Below are positions 55,612-64,000 of a stretch of 64,000 bases of DNA, piece by piece. How positions within the stretch are numbered: the stretch's first letter is position 1; each line of letters begins with the position of its first letter. A program made the translations under genes and the position numbers. Below the pieces are notes generated by a model, which saw only the letters and a list, made by a program, of their open reading frames with translations, was not told the origin of the DNA and ran no database searches. The DNA comes from Lachnospiraceae bacterium (GTDB lineage: Bacteria; Bacillota; Clostridia; Lachnospirales; Lachnospiraceae). The stretch lies in contig CAJTCH010000007.1 in the NCBI GenBank assembly GCA_910574715.1, positions 1 through 64,000 on the forward strand. The letters run 5' to 3'.

Positions 55612-56802
55612 ATGAAGAGATACAGACGTATATTTACGATCGTGATAGATTCGCTTGGCGTGGGAGCCTTACCGGATGCGGCAGACTACGGTGATGCGGG
55701 AACGGATACGCTCGGTCATATATCACAGCGCATGGAGGAATTCCATATCCCCAATCTGCAGAAGCTGGGAATGGCGAATCTCCATCCCCTGAAGCAGGTG
55801 GAAGCGGCTGAGAGGCCGATGGGATATTATACATATCTGAGTGAAGCCAGTACCGGGAAAGATACCATGACCGGTCACTGGGAGATGATGGGACTCTATA
55901 TAACGAAGCCGTTTCAGACATTTACGGAGAACGGCTTCCCCAAGGAGCTTCTGGACGAATTGTCAGAGAGGACGGGGCGCGTGATCATCGGAAATAAGAG
56001 CGCCAGCGGAACCGAGATCCTGGAGGAGCTGGCGGAAGAGGAGATCGCCACAGGACATATGATCGTGTATACATCGGCAGATTCCGTTCTTCAGATCTGC
56101 GGAAATGAAGAGACCTTCGGGTTGGAGGAGCTGTATCGCTGCTGCGAGATTGCCCGCGAGATCACCATGAAGGATGAATGGAAGGTCGGCCGAGTAATCG
56201 CAAGACCGTATGTGGGCAAGAAGAAGGGTGAGTTCAAGAGGACCAGTAACCGCCATGATTATGCATTGAAGCCATATGGAAGAACTGCGCTTAATGTATT
56301 AAAGGATGCCGGGCTTAGTGTGATCTCCGTGGGAAAGATCTTCGATATCTTCGACGGAGAAGGTCTAACAGAATCGAACAAATCAAAGAGCTCCGTACAC
56401 GGGATGGAGCAGACGATTGAGATTGCGAAGAAGGATTTTGAAGGGCTGTGTTATGTGAATCTTGTGGATTTCGACGCATTGTGGGGACACCGCCGTGATG
56501 TGGAGGGGTATGCGAAGGAGCTGGAGCGATTCGACGTGAAGCTGGGAGAACTGCTGGGACTTCTAAGGGAAGATGATCTGCTGATCATTACGGCAGATCA
56601 CGGCAATGACCCAACGCATATAGGCACGGATCATACGAGGGAAAAGGTGCCGTTCCTTGCGTATTCCCCATCCATGGAAGGCTGCGGGAAGCTGGAGGAT
56701 GCACAGACCTTTGCGGTGATCGGAGCAACGATCGCGGATAATTTTGGACTGGATATGCCGGATGGAACCATTGGAAGTTCTGTCCTGGACGAATTAAGAT
56801 AA
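55612..56802 (+). CDS. deoB: Phosphopentomutase
   Basis: 396 residues. [19 protein letters not shown] binds metal, [13 protein letters not shown] contains the phosphorylated Thr, and [19 protein letters not shown] the second metal site. It converts (deoxy)ribose-1-phosphate to the 5-phosphate. Operon with punA, 50 bp apart, for nucleoside salvage. Confidence 0.95.
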   Translation: MKRYRRIFTIVIDSLGVGALPDAADYGDAGTDTLGHISQRMEEFHIPNLQKLGMANLHPLKQVEAAERPMGYYTYLSEASTGKDTMTGHWEMMGLYITKPFQTFTENGFPKELLDELSERTGRVIIGNKSASGTEILEELAEEEIATGHMIVYTSADSVLQICGNEETFGLEELYRCCEIAREITMKDEWKVGRVIARPYVGKKKGEFKRTSNRHDYALKPYGRTALNVLKDAGLSVISVGKIFDIFDGEGLTESNKSKSSVHGMEQTIEIAKKDFEGLCYVNLVDFDALWGHRRDVEGYAKELERFDVKLGELLGLLREDDLLIITADHGNDPTHIGTDHTREKVPFLAYSPSMEGCGKLEDAQTFAVIGATIADNFGLDMPDGTIGSSVLDELR

Positions 56803-56989
56803 TAACAGGAGTTATAGTGAGGATTCCCCTCTCAATGAAGATTGTGTTGAATTTGGTCGGTATTTGCACAAATCCTCTATACAAAAGATAGATTGTCCTT
56901 TATAATATGATACGAGCGTCAAAAGTACCAGACAGTGCTGATGAAGAGCAGCTGAGAAGGATGGATGCAGAGTTATGGGGGGGATTATA

Positions 56990-58201
56990 ATGTATAAGGG
57001 ATTGCGCAGGGAGAATTATATCCTTTGCTTCGGCCGCCTGGTTACTGCCATGGGAGCTATGGTGTGGCCGATGCTTACTATGATCCTGAGTCAGAAGATG
57101 GGAATGAGCGCCGAGCACATTGCATGGGTCATGTCAGCGTTTGGAATTCTGTCGCTGCCGACGAATCTGATAGGCGGGAAGATGGCGGATCATTTCAATA
57201 AGAAAATGAATATTGTATTTCTGGACAGTATATCGGTTGTCTGTTATGTAATCTGTGCGGTGATCCCCTTGTCTGCGGTGTCAATTATATTGATGTTCAT
57301 TGCCGCAACCAGTCAGAATATGGAGCAACCGTCTTATAATGCCATTACGGCAGACCTTACCGTAACGGATGATCGGGAGAGGGCATATTCACTGCAGTAT
57401 CTCTGTACGAATCTGGGCTTCGTGATGTCGCCGACGATCGGAGGTTTTCTGCTCCAGGATTATCTGTGGCTGGCTTTTCTGCTGAGCGGAACAGCGATTG
57501 GCTGTTCTACGGTATTGATCTTCTTTCTGGTGAAGGATATTACTCCGATGAAGGATACCAGCCAGAAGGCTTTTTATCAGACCAGCAGGGAGGGAGAAGG
57601 GATCTGGACGGTCCTGAAAGAAAACAAGATGATCATCCTCTATATTCTGGCGGTCAGCGGCTTCTATGCAACCTATCAGATGTATAATTATCTGATGCCG
57701 CTTGATCTGGCGAGGATCCATGGCGGCAGCGGTGCGGTCATATTCGGGTCGATCACCAGTGTGAACTGTATTGTGGTAGTTATCTTCACTCCGCTGATCA
57801 CCAGAATGTTCCCGAAGGTTTCGGATACGGTCAAGACCATGCTTGGACAGGCTCTTTTGGTGGCTGGTTTTGCGATGTTCTGGCTGTTCGCCGGACGGAT
57901 CCCTGTTTATTACATAGCTATGGTGATTCTGACATGGGGGGAAGTATTCAGTATGCTTGCGGAGAGCCCATATCTGACGAAGCGTATGCCGGCGAGCCAC
58001 AGAGGGAGGATCAATGGAGTGGAAGGGGTTCTCCGTACAGGCATCACCAGTGTGTATCAATTGTTGATTGGTTTTATCTATGGCATTGGAACGTCTGACG
58101 CCGCCTGGGCGGCAGTCTTGATTACCGGCAGTCTCTTTGTAGTGCTGTGTTTTGTATTGATCGTGGAGGATAAGAAGGTATATAAGAATCTGTATTTGTA
58201 G
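56990..58201 (+). CDS. MFS transporter
   Basis: 403 residues with twelve TM segments. The A-like motif GGKMADHFNKK lies between TM2 and TM3, and a cytoplasmic loop near residues 185-215 separates the halves. RMPASHRGRINGVEGVL is a conserved segment in TM10-11. This looks like a drug/H+ antiporter of the DHA1 type, with no substrate readable. It follows deoB by 187 bp that contain no other gene. Confidence 0.85.
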   Translation: MYKGLRRENYILCFGRLVTAMGAMVWPMLTMILSQKMGMSAEHIAWVMSAFGILSLPTNLIGGKMADHFNKKMNIVFLDSISVVCYVICAVIPLSAVSIILMFIAATSQNMEQPSYNAITADLTVTDDRERAYSLQYLCTNLGFVMSPTIGGFLLQDYLWLAFLLSGTAIGCSTVLIFFLVKDITPMKDTSQKAFYQTSREGEGIWTVLKENKMIILYILAVSGFYATYQMYNYLMPLDLARIHGGSGAVIFGSITSVNCIVVVIFTPLITRMFPKVSDTVKTMLGQALLVAGFAMFWLFAGRIPVYYIAMVILTWGEVFSMLAESPYLTKRMPASHRGRINGVEGVLRTGITSVYQLLIGFIYGIGTSDAAWAAVLITGSLFVVLCFVLIVEDKKVYKNLYL

Positions 58202-58230
58202 TTTTAGTTAAAGGATAGTGAGGGTGCAAC

Positions 58231-58902
58231 GTGAGGCTGTTTGATATATTTGGGAAAAGAGAGGAAAAGGATATAAAGGAGCTTGAGATCTACTCCGGTA
58301 TGCGCGTAGTGGTGGAAGACACGGAAGATCGTATGCTTTTTATTGCGAATCTTAAGAATCTGTATAAGGATACGGCAGAGCTTTATCAGTTCTCGGAAGG
58401 GGATATTTTTCAGGATGTGGACATGGAGTCATATCGCGGATCGGAATCTCTCTATGTTAAGCTCCGCGGTTTTAATGACTGTGAGAGAAAGGCCGTCTTT
58501 ATGGAGGGAATCGTCACACCCGGACAGAGGCATGTATGGCAGGTGAGGAATCTGACGGTTGTAAGAGTCGAGAACGAGCGTTCCTTCACACGCCTGAATA
58601 CAGATATTGATGCGGTTGCAGTATCGCCCGGCGATGATGAGAGAGTCTGCAGGCTGTTGAATATCAGTGTGGGCGGAGCGAGTATAGGAACAGAATACCG
58701 GTATCACAAGGGCGATACATTTCTGCTGAAGGTGAAACTGTCTGGAGATAAGCCTTCGGTTATGTATTGTGAAGTGCTGCGGGTGATAGAGAAGGAGACG
58801 GCGAAGTTCGAATACGGATGCAGATTCCTTGAACTGACCGAGGCTGACCAGGAGCAGATCACGAGAAGTATGGCGTTGATCGCAGAGGGTCAGGAGATAT
58901 AA
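58231..58902 (+). CDS. PilZ-domain c-di-GMP effector
   Basis: 223 residues from GTG 58231. The N-terminal ~105 residues resemble a YcgR-like flagellar domain. The PilZ part has RLNTDIDAVAV (a degenerate RxxxR region) and LLNISVGGASIGTE (DxSxxG-type motif, N replacing D). Loss of the first Arg pair may reduce c-di-GMP binding. No flagellar genes are in the window. Confidence 0.72.
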   Translation: MRLFDIFGKREEKDIKELEIYSGMRVVVEDTEDRMLFIANLKNLYKDTAELYQFSEGDIFQDVDMESYRGSESLYVKLRGFNDCERKAVFMEGIVTPGQRHVWQVRNLTVVRVENERSFTRLNTDIDAVAVSPGDDERVCRLLNISVGGASIGTEYRYHKGDTFLLKVKLSGDKPSVMYCEVLRVIEKETAKFEYGCRFLELTEADQEQITRSMALIAEGQEI

Positions 58903-58910
58903 GGCGTTAG

Positions 58911-58967
58911 AAAGCTCCCGTGTGGGTCCGCAGGTCATGTGTGTACGGACCCATACACGGGAGCTTT
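58911..58967. terminator. Bidirectional terminator
   Basis: AAAGCTCCCGTGTGGGTCCG pairs with CGGACCCATACACGGGAGCT over about 20 bp. It separates the convergent PilZ and ECF genes. Confidence 0.88.
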
Positions 58968-58980
58968 GTCTGTATATCTG

Positions 58981-59517
58981 TTATGCATGAGAGTGATAGG
59001 TTATCTTCCTGATATCTGGTACGGCAAGCAGGAGCGGGTACAGCACGAAGGCGATGATAAGTCCGCCAAGTCCCTGGATCAGATTGGCAGGGATACTTGC
59101 TGCCGCGGCAGATGCACCATACAGCGGGATCTCACAGAGGAAATATCCTCCGGCTACGAGGATGATATCTGTGATTCCTCCGAGGATGACAGCGGTGTAC
59201 TGGGTCTTGGAGGTCTTCCCCAACTTGTGGTAGATCATGCCTGCGATGAATGCGATAAGCCCCTTGACGGCAAATGTGATCGGTACATAGATAAAATACC
59301 CGCCGAGCAGATCTGCCATAGCCGATCCGATCCCGGCTGCCAGAAGCCCCCAGACTGGTCCGAGGATGACCCCGGAGAGGATTACAATGGCATCTCCGGG
59401 ATGTATGTAGCCGCCTGTTCCGGGAGTTGGGATCCGGATAGACATAGTCGCGACACATGCCAGTGCGGCGAACAATGCTGTCATGACGATTTGCTTCAGA
59501 TTCGTATTATTGTTCAT
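58981..59517 (-). CDS. ECF transporter S component
   Basis: 178 residues, about six TM segments. NLKQIVMTALFAALACVATM, IRIPTPGTGGYIHPGD and GVILGPVWGLLAAGIGSAMADLLGGY match the HMP/pyridoxine-like S subunits of group II ECF importers. No ECF energizing genes are near. A -10 TATAAT (minus strand, near 59551) gives a short leader; I saw no TPP riboswitch. Confidence 0.87.
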   Translation of the reverse strand: MNNNTNLKQIVMTALFAALACVATMSIRIPTPGTGGYIHPGDAIVILSGVILGPVWGLLAAGIGSAMADLLGGYFIYVPITFAVKGLIAFIAGMIYHKLGKTSKTQYTAVILGGITDIILVAGGYFLCEIPLYGASAAAASIPANLIQGLGGLIIAFVLYPLLLAVPDIRKITYHSHA

Positions 59518-59872
59518 AGTGATAGCCTCTTTTCATTTAGATTAAGTATTATACCCATGGGATGGTGTTTCAGCCTGATAGAGATACTTTATACCCAAAC
59601 TGGAATGAAAAAAAGGTCCAATATATACAAAAATAACCAGGCCAGTAGGCCTGGCTAAATAGGTTATCCAAGGAATCCGAATACATTCAGGAATATTCTT
59701 TCATCCTCAACTATTATACATGAAAGGCGGAAGTCCGTTCAGAGAGATTGAAAAAAGAAGTGCTTCTATTGGTACAGAGACGTGATATGCAATAATGGGG
59801 TTCGTTGCTTTACAAAAACAGACAAATACGCTAAAATAATAGGAAAGAATTGCTGTGAAAGGAGTAAACGAG
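59518..59872. other. Intergenic region with a strong hairpin
   Basis: Holds divergent promoters. CCAGGCC-AGTA-GGCCTGG at 59638-59655 is a perfect hairpin; on the minus strand it runs into TTATTTTTG and may be a terminator or leader hairpin. No coding frame is convincing. Confidence 0.6.
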
Positions 59873-60226
59873 ATGGAAGAGAAGAGAAACAGCATGCGTA
59901 TGAGTTTGTCAGCTCAGTTATTGATTAAAAATATGGGAGATAATTCATTGGAAGAGGAGGTAGAGATTGAAGTTCTGGACGTATCGAAGACTGGCGTGGG
60001 ATTTATCTGTGACAGACCATTAGAGATTGGGGCGGTGTACGAGACTAATCTGAAGATCTGGACGGACGAGGTGATCCATGCATTTCTTAAGGTGGTAAGG
60101 ATAGAACAGACCAAGGAAGAGAAGTATATATGTGGAACGATCTTCATCGGGCTGCCGGAGATGAATGCGAAGAGGATTGAGGTATACGATATGCTGAAGC
60201 GTATGGAGATGGGGAATCTGGAATAA
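59873..60226 (+). CDS. PilZ-domain protein
   Basis: 117 residues, ATG after GAAAGGAGTAAACGAG. KRNSMRMSL (RxxxR-like), then VLDVSKTGVGFICD (DxSxxG) and a beta-barrel to FIGLPEMNAKRIE. A single PilZ domain protein, probably binding c-di-GMP. Monocistronic, ended by a terminator. Confidence 0.82.
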   Translation: MEEKRNSMRMSLSAQLLIKNMGDNSLEEEVEIEVLDVSKTGVGFICDRPLEIGAVYETNLKIWTDEVIHAFLKVVRIEQTKEEKYICGTIFIGLPEMNAKRIEVYDMLKRMEMGNLE

Positions 60227-60237
60227 AGGATGCTGCA

Positions 60238-60263
60238 AGAAGAGACTTCGAAGTCTCTTCTTT
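60238..60263 (+). terminator. Rho-independent terminator
   Basis: AAGAGACTTCGAAGTCTCTT followed by CTTTTT, just after the PilZ gene. Confidence 0.88.
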
Positions 60264-60303
60264 TTCCGTTTTTTGTCAAATGAATTTACGGAGGATTTTT
60301 GTG

Positions 60304-60873
60304 ATGGGAAAAATTAAAGCAATGTGGGAGAAGGATGGATATATCCTCAGATCTTCAGAGAAAAATGATGCTGAAAACTATTATCAGCAAAACTATAACC
60401 CGCTTGACCCGGAGGTTGCACGTCTTACAGGGTGTAAAGCTTCATTTCCCCGAGATGAGGTTGTAAGCTTCTTCCAGTCATGTATTGATGATGAGAACCG
60501 CTATGATTTCTTGATTGTTGATCCTGACGGACAGATCATCGGTGAAAGTGTTATCAATGAGATTAACTGGGATCTGCGGAGTGCGAATTTCCGTATAGGG
60601 ATTTTCCGAAGTGATTTCCGGGGAAAAGGAATCGGTTCCTGGGCGATCCGTATGACTTGCGGCTTTGCCTTTGAACAGATTCATCTGCATCGGTTGGAAT
60701 TAGATGTATTCTCTTTTAATCCGAGGGCGGAGCAAGCATACCTCAAGGCGGGTTTTAAGCGAGAGGGCGTTCTGAGAGACGCTGTGAAGGATGGGGATAC
60801 TTATGCAGATGACATATTGATGGCGATGTTGGAAGATGAGTGGAAGGATCTGGATTCATTGCATATACGATAA
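60304..60873 (+). CDS. GNAT-family N-acetyltransferase (RimJ/RimL-like)
   Basis: 189 residues, ATG after CGGAGGATTTTTGTG. FRIGIFRSDFRGKGIGSWAIRM has the acetyl-CoA-binding RxxGxG/A motif, and LHRLELDVFSFNPRAEQAYLKAGFKREG is the RimJ/RimL end. It acetylates a protein N-terminus or small amine; the target is unknown. Monocistronic. Confidence 0.87.
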   Translation: MGKIKAMWEKDGYILRSSEKNDAENYYQQNYNPLDPEVARLTGCKASFPRDEVVSFFQSCIDDENRYDFLIVDPDGQIIGESVINEINWDLRSANFRIGIFRSDFRGKGIGSWAIRMTCGFAFEQIHLHRLELDVFSFNPRAEQAYLKAGFKREGVLRDAVKDGDTYADDILMAMLEDEWKDLDSLHIR

Positions 60874-60987
60874 ATTCTGCATTTATAATCTGTGCCAGAT
60901 GCGCCTCTCCGGCACTGCTTGTCCGGCAGGGGACGGAGCGTAGAACATTGGCTTGCAGAGGAACATCTGACACAGATATTAAGGCTG

Positions 60988-61344
60988 TTATAAGAGCTCT
61001 TCTTTCTTCTCCAGAATCGCTTCGCACGCGGCACATGCGGCGCAATCACAATATTTGGCGCCGGAAGCTTTCAATTCCTGTCCGTGGGCGTGTATATTCT
61101 TTGCCAGTTCTTCTCCGAATAGCTGTGCACCGGCCTCAGATCCAGAGAAAGCGATCAACTGGTCGATCGGCATAATGTCTTCTTCGAGTTCTGCGATGAG
61201 ATTCCTGGTTGCCTCGGTTTCCTTGTCAGTTCCAAGAGCGTCCAGCCAGTTCTGAGCGGTCTCCTTAGCTTCCGGGCAGCAGGAAGAGGCTGCGATCAGT
61301 TCATTTACCTTCTGTGTTACAAAGTCTTTTACTTCTGCGTTCAC
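60988..61344 (-). CDS. Small Cys-rich conserved protein
   Basis: 118 residues, mainly helical, with Cys pairs SSCCPEAKE near residue 22 and YCDCAACAACEAI near 98-108. Similar Lachnospiraceae proteins are often labelled Hsp90-like without support. The CxCxxCxxC end could bind metal. It follows a MarR gene by 34 bp on the same strand, so it is probably controlled by it. The function is unknown. Confidence 0.75.
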   Translation of the reverse strand: MNAEVKDFVTQKVNELIAASSCCPEAKETAQNWLDALGTDKETEATRNLIAELEEDIMPIDQLIAFSGSEAGAQLFGEELAKNIHAHGQELKASGAKYCDCAACAACEAILEKKEELL

Positions 61345-61378
61345 GATAATTTCTCCTTTCGATCATGTGTATCAGGCA

Positions 61379-61822
61379 TCATTGTATCGTTGGTCTTGCG
61401 TTCTTGAGATTCGTGTGGATCCGTTCAAGCATCCTCTCACACTGGCGGATCTCTTCTTCAGTAAAACCTGTATAGAAGATATTCGTCATCTGATCCGATA
61501 CTTCCGTATAGTCAGATTGAAGCATCCGCGCCCTTGCTGTGAGCGTAAGCAGAGTCTTCCTGCGGTCCGTCGGATCGGCGATCCGGCAGACAAGACCGGA
61601 ATCTTCCATCCGGTCGATCATGCTGGTCAGGGTGGTCGCGGCAAGCCCGGTCCTGTCAGCGAGTTCTCTTAAGGAAATGTATTCTTCCTGCCACAGGACA
61701 TAGAGGATCCGGCCCTGCGCCCCATTGAAGGCATCAATATTCTTCTGAGACAGGATCCGTTCAAAGATTCTGTCGCTCAGACGCTTGATCTGTGAAATAA
61801 TATTGCCTCCTCGAATCTCCAT
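61379..61822 (-). CDS. MarR-family regulator 1
   Basis: 147 residues. ISQIKRLSDRIFERIL, then the winged helix YISLRELADRTGLAATTLTSMIDRMEDSGLVCRIADPTDRRKTLLTLT. First gene of a minus-strand pair with the Cys-rich protein. It is a paralog of the divergent MarR at 61979. The operator is probably in the shared 156-bp gap. Confidence 0.9.
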   Translation of the reverse strand: MEIRGGNIISQIKRLSDRIFERILSQKNIDAFNGAQGRILYVLWQEEYISLRELADRTGLAATTLTSMIDRMEDSGLVCRIADPTDRRKTLLTLTARARMLQSDYTEVSDQMTNIFYTGFTEEEIRQCERMLERIHTNLKNARPTIQ

Positions 61823-61938
61823 AGCAATGTCCTCCTTTATAGGATTATACTATATAGGAGTAAAATTGTAAAGGGGGTTGGAAGAAGATGTCGAATTTAA
61901 GTTGTTTTTTTATCACAGCTATGATAAACTTATAATTG

Positions 61939-61950
61939 TTCTATATAGAA
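61939..61950 (+). promoter_or_regulatory. Probable MarR operator
   Basis: TTCTATATAGAA is a perfect 12-bp palindrome just after a -10-like TATAAT (61931-61936) and before the second marR start. A related TATATAGG motif occurs near 61850 upstream of the first marR. Confidence 0.55.
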
Positions 61951-61978
61951 TTGTTCTAATAGGATTAGAGGTGATAGA

Positions 61979-62419
61979 TTGGAAACAAAGGGTAGATTTT
62001 ATATTACGCAGATAAAGCAGCTTCAAGATAGGATTTTTGATAGGCTATTACTTGAAAATGGCATGGAAATAAGCGGCGGGCAGGGAAGAATCTTATTTAT
62101 TTTATGGAAAACTGACAATCTTACAATCAGCGAAATAAGTGAAAAAACTTCTCTTGCTAAAAATACGGTATCCGTTGTGATAAATGGTATGGTAAATAAG
62201 GGAATTGTGGAAAGGAATATCAATCCAAAGAATCGCCGTCAGACCATTGTGTCGCTTACGGAGTATGCAAAATCAATGCAGGAAAAATATGAAGCTGTAT
62301 CTCAGCAGATGAACATGTTGTTTTATCAAGACTTTTCAGAAAAGGAGCAAAATCAATTTGAACGGTATCTTGCCCGAATACTAGAAACATTGATAAAAAA
62401 TCTGCCTTCAAACAAATAA
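61979..62419 (+). CDS. MarR-family regulator 2
   Basis: 146 residues from TTG 61979, fixed by GAGGTGATAGA. YITQIKQLQDRIFDRLL parallels MarR 1; winged helix NLTISEISEKTSLAKNTVSVVINGMVNKGIVERNINPKNRRQTIVSLT. It precedes a zinc dehydrogenase by 51 bp and may control it. Confidence 0.88.
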   Translation: METKGRFYITQIKQLQDRIFDRLLLENGMEISGGQGRILFILWKTDNLTISEISEKTSLAKNTVSVVINGMVNKGIVERNINPKNRRQTIVSLTEYAKSMQEKYEAVSQQMNMLFYQDFSEKEQNQFERYLARILETLIKNLPSNK

Positions 62420-62470
62420 TTGGCTTAGAGATTCTGAGAGTCTGCAAATTAGAAAGGGAGAGTGAATGAT

Positions 62471-63517
62471 ATGAAAGCATGGGTTTTACACAAGGAGAAT
62501 GATTTGAGACTTGAAACAGCGGACAGACCAACGCTTGAGGACAATGAAGTATTGATCGCCGTAAAAGCGGCGGGCATCTGCGGTTCTGATATTCCGCGGA
62601 TCTATCAGACGGGAGCCCACATACACCCATTGATTCCCGGACATGAATTCTCCGGTATTGTGGTGCAGACAGGAGCGTTGGCAGATCCTGCATGGCAGGG
62701 GCAGCGGGTTGGCGTATTCCCGCTGATACCGTGTAAACTGTGTCCGCCGTGCAGTAAGAAGCAGTATGAGATGTGCCGGAATTACAATTATCTGGGTTCT
62801 CGAAGGGACGGAGGCTTCGCGGAATATGCGGCAGTTCCGGAAGAGAATCTGATACGCCTGCCGGAGCAGGTGACCTATGAAGAGGCGGCTATGTTAGAGC
62901 CGATGGCAGTGGCAGTTCATGCGATGAGGCGCATTGGGGTAAATAAATCTGACAGTATTGCTATCTGCGGTCTTGGTACGATCGGCTTGCTGCTGTATAT
63001 GTTCCTTATGGAGGCGGGAATGCAGAATGTATTTGTATTCGGCAATAAAGAATTCCAGAAGCAGACGCTTATGCAGCTGGGGCTTGAGGAGGATCATTAC
63101 TGTGACATCAGAGAATATGACACTGACCAGTGGATCATGGAACGGACCGGGGGGACGGGAGTAGATGTATTCTTTGAGTGTGTAGGTAAGAATGCAACAC
63201 TGGTGCAGGCCATTAATCAGACATCCTTTTCAGGAAGGATCATGCTGGTTGGGAATCCCTTTGGGGATATGAACCTGGAGAAATCAATATACTGGAAGAT
63301 CCTTCGGAATCAATTGACGGTAATGGGAACGTGGAATTCTGCATTTACACATGAAGAATCGGACGACTGGCATTATGTGTTAAAACGTCTGGAACATAAG
63401 CGGATTGTGCCGGCGAAGCTGGTCACGCATCGCCTTCCATTGAATCAGTTGGAGCGGGGAATGCACATTATGCGGGATAAGACAGAGGATTATGTGAAGA
63501 TTATGAGTATGATATAG
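62471..63517 (+). CDS. Zinc-binding sugar-alcohol dehydrogenase (GatD-like)
   Basis: 348 residues. Catalytic zinc Cys in GICGSDIPRIY and His-Glu in PGHEFSGIV; structural zinc site CKLCPPCSKKQYEMCRNY; Rossmann GLGTIGLLL. Resembles galactitol-1-phosphate or sorbitol dehydrogenases of the MDR superfamily. Oxidation of a polyol (phosphate) with NAD is the likely reaction. No PTS genes are adjacent. Confidence 0.85.
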   Translation: MKAWVLHKENDLRLETADRPTLEDNEVLIAVKAAGICGSDIPRIYQTGAHIHPLIPGHEFSGIVVQTGALADPAWQGQRVGVFPLIPCKLCPPCSKKQYEMCRNYNYLGSRRDGGFAEYAAVPEENLIRLPEQVTYEEAAMLEPMAVAVHAMRRIGVNKSDSIAICGLGTIGLLLYMFLMEAGMQNVFVFGNKEFQKQTLMQLGLEEDHYCDIREYDTDQWIMERTGGTGVDVFFECVGKNATLVQAINQTSFSGRIMLVGNPFGDMNLEKSIYWKILRNQLTVMGTWNSAFTHEESDDWHYVLKRLEHKRIVPAKLVTHRLPLNQLERGMHIMRDKTEDYVKIMSMI

Positions 63518-63584
63518 TTCTGGCAGCCGATGTTTCCATAATTTCTAACAGCGATAAATATTCGGGTAAATCTCCTGAAAAGTA

Positions 63585-63613
63585 TTGACAAAATCCTTTT
63601 TCTGTGGTTACAT
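63585..63613 (+). promoter_or_regulatory. Promoter of His-rich gene
   Basis: TTGACA (63585-63590), a 17-bp spacer and TTACAT (63608-63613). The palindromic operator starts 12 bp downstream. Confidence 0.65.
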
Positions 63614-63624
63614 TTCCGTATGAA

Positions 63625-63646
63625 CATATGAATATCTATTCATATG
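63625..63646 (+). promoter_or_regulatory. ArsR/SmtB-type metal-sensor operator
   Basis: CATATGAATA-TC-TATTCATATG is a perfect 10-2-10 palindrome, much like the 12-2-12 operators of SmtB/CzrA zinc sensors. It lies just after the promoter, so binding would block transcription. Confidence 0.7.
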
Positions 63647-63682
63647 AAAGGGGAAACATTTTTAATTCAGGAGGATTTTACC

Positions 63683-64000
63683 ATGGAAGAGAAAGGACGG
63701 AATACGATAGATACTTGCGGCTGTAACCATAGCCATGATCACGGCCATGACCATACACACCATGATCACTGTGGCTGCGGTCACGACCACGGCCATGACC
63801 ATACACACCATGATCACTGTGGCTGCGGTCACGATCACGGCCATGACCATACACACCATGATCACTGTGGCTGCGGTCACGACCACGGCCATGACCATAC
63901 ACACCATGATCACTGTGGCTGCGGTCACGACCATGGCCATGACCATACACATCATGATCACTGTGGCTGCGGTCATGATCACGGCCATCATGCCCACGAC
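63683..64000 (+). CDS. His/Cys-rich metal-binding protein, N-terminal part (runs off the window)
   Basis: ATG after [34 protein letters not shown] is followed by five near-perfect 16-residue repeats [16 protein letters not shown] and part of a sixth at the window edge. High His/Asp/Cys content suggests chelation of zinc, nickel or similar. There is no signal peptide. The downstream domain is outside the window, so the family is unknown. The ArsR-type operator supports metal control. Confidence 0.8.
   Translation, partial: MEEKGRNTIDTCGCNHSHDHGHDHTHHDHCGCGHDHGHDHTHHDHCGCGHDHGHDHTHHDHCGCGHDHGHDHTHHDHCGCGHDHGHDHTHHDHCGCGHDHGHHAHD
63734..63973 (+). repeat. 48-bp tandem repeat, five copies
   Basis: Units start at 63734, 63782, 63830, 63878 and 63926, each 48 bp and differing by a few third-position changes; a sixth partial unit begins at 63974. 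They encode the His-rich 16-residue repeat. Copy number may vary by slippage. Confidence 0.95.

Noticed and set aside
59518..59700. TPP riboswitch upstream of the ECF S gene
   Set aside because: No CUGAGA or ACCUGAUC core elements are present; the leader after the likely -10 is too short.
63734..63973. Tandem repeats considered as a CRISPR array
   Set aside because: Units are contiguous without spacers and encode a protein repeat.
63662..63997. Long minus-strand open frames opposite the His-rich repeats
   Set aside because: They exist only because the 48-bp repeat has no stop in those frames; no ribosome site, and low-complexity Met/Val content.

Overview
The window looks like a gut Clostridia chromosome, most likely Lachnospiraceae. 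The evidence is GH36 alpha-galactosidase, PilZ proteins, ECF S components, strong AGGAGG ribosome sites, TnpX-type serine recombinases and IS66/IS21 elements. This is inferred from gene families; no rRNA or other phylogenetic marker is present.

Layout. (1) 1-9661 is a scrapyard of mobile DNA: a DDE transposase tail, two IS66 end fragments, a RelE/AbrB-type toxin-antitoxin pair, a broken HTH gene, a frameshifted Rpn-like nuclease, two copies of a module made of a tRNA(Asn)-like remnant plus the 3' end of a serine recombinase, a group II intron tail, a broken DUF262/DUF1524 (GmrSD-like) restriction gene, a BrnT-like toxin pair and one whole but mutated IS66. (2) 9662-15814 is a Bce-type antimicrobial-peptide ABC module: kinase stub, two paralogous FtsX permeases, and an ATPase whose Q-loop codon is an amber stop. 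Two copies of a 149-bp control region precede permease A and the ATPase. (3) 16312-24360 is a compact cargo cluster: a divergent MocR regulator facing lrp, two PLP aminotransferases, MATE, ECF S component and a second MATE, followed by a collapsed second copy of the MATE/ECF pair. (4) 24699-31442 holds a Crp/Fnr regulator, an SDR, a sigma-like gene, a TnpW-like protein and two overlapping large serine recombinases, probably the integration module. (5) 31575-33335 carries the 5' part of another recombinase, a 57-codon gene, a nucleotidyltransferase-like gene and a relaxase tail, cut by an IS66 end and then a complete IS21 element (33437-36726). (6) 36798-41839 is a permease-ATPase-response regulator-kinase operon. 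(7) From about 42.9 kb the sequence looks like ordinary chromosome: radical SAM/HxlR, a pentapeptide protein, a truncated oxidoreductase-acetoacetate decarboxylase fusion, a PucR regulator, GH36, a vanRS-vanY set, a membrane MutS-like ATPase, punA-deoB, MFS, PilZ, ECF, GNAT, two divergent MarR genes, a zinc dehydrogenase and the start of a His/Cys-rich repeat protein.

How it fits together. One reading of 6152-33335 is that a mobilizable element (relaxase, nucleotidyltransferase, small gene, recombinase, tRNA-like end) had its recombinase gene split by roughly 25 kb of later insertions. The N-terminal third of a recombinase lies at 31575-31992 and a C-terminal half at 6152-6810, in the same orientation, with the middle missing. 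The cargo cluster couples vitamin or amino-acid uptake (ECF), transamination (two aminotransferases), PLP sensing (MocR) and export (two MATEs); its substrate cannot be read from sequence. In the chromosomal part, vanR-vanS and vanY each have an upstream copy of the same direct-repeat operator at identical spacing to the -10, which supports VanR control of both.
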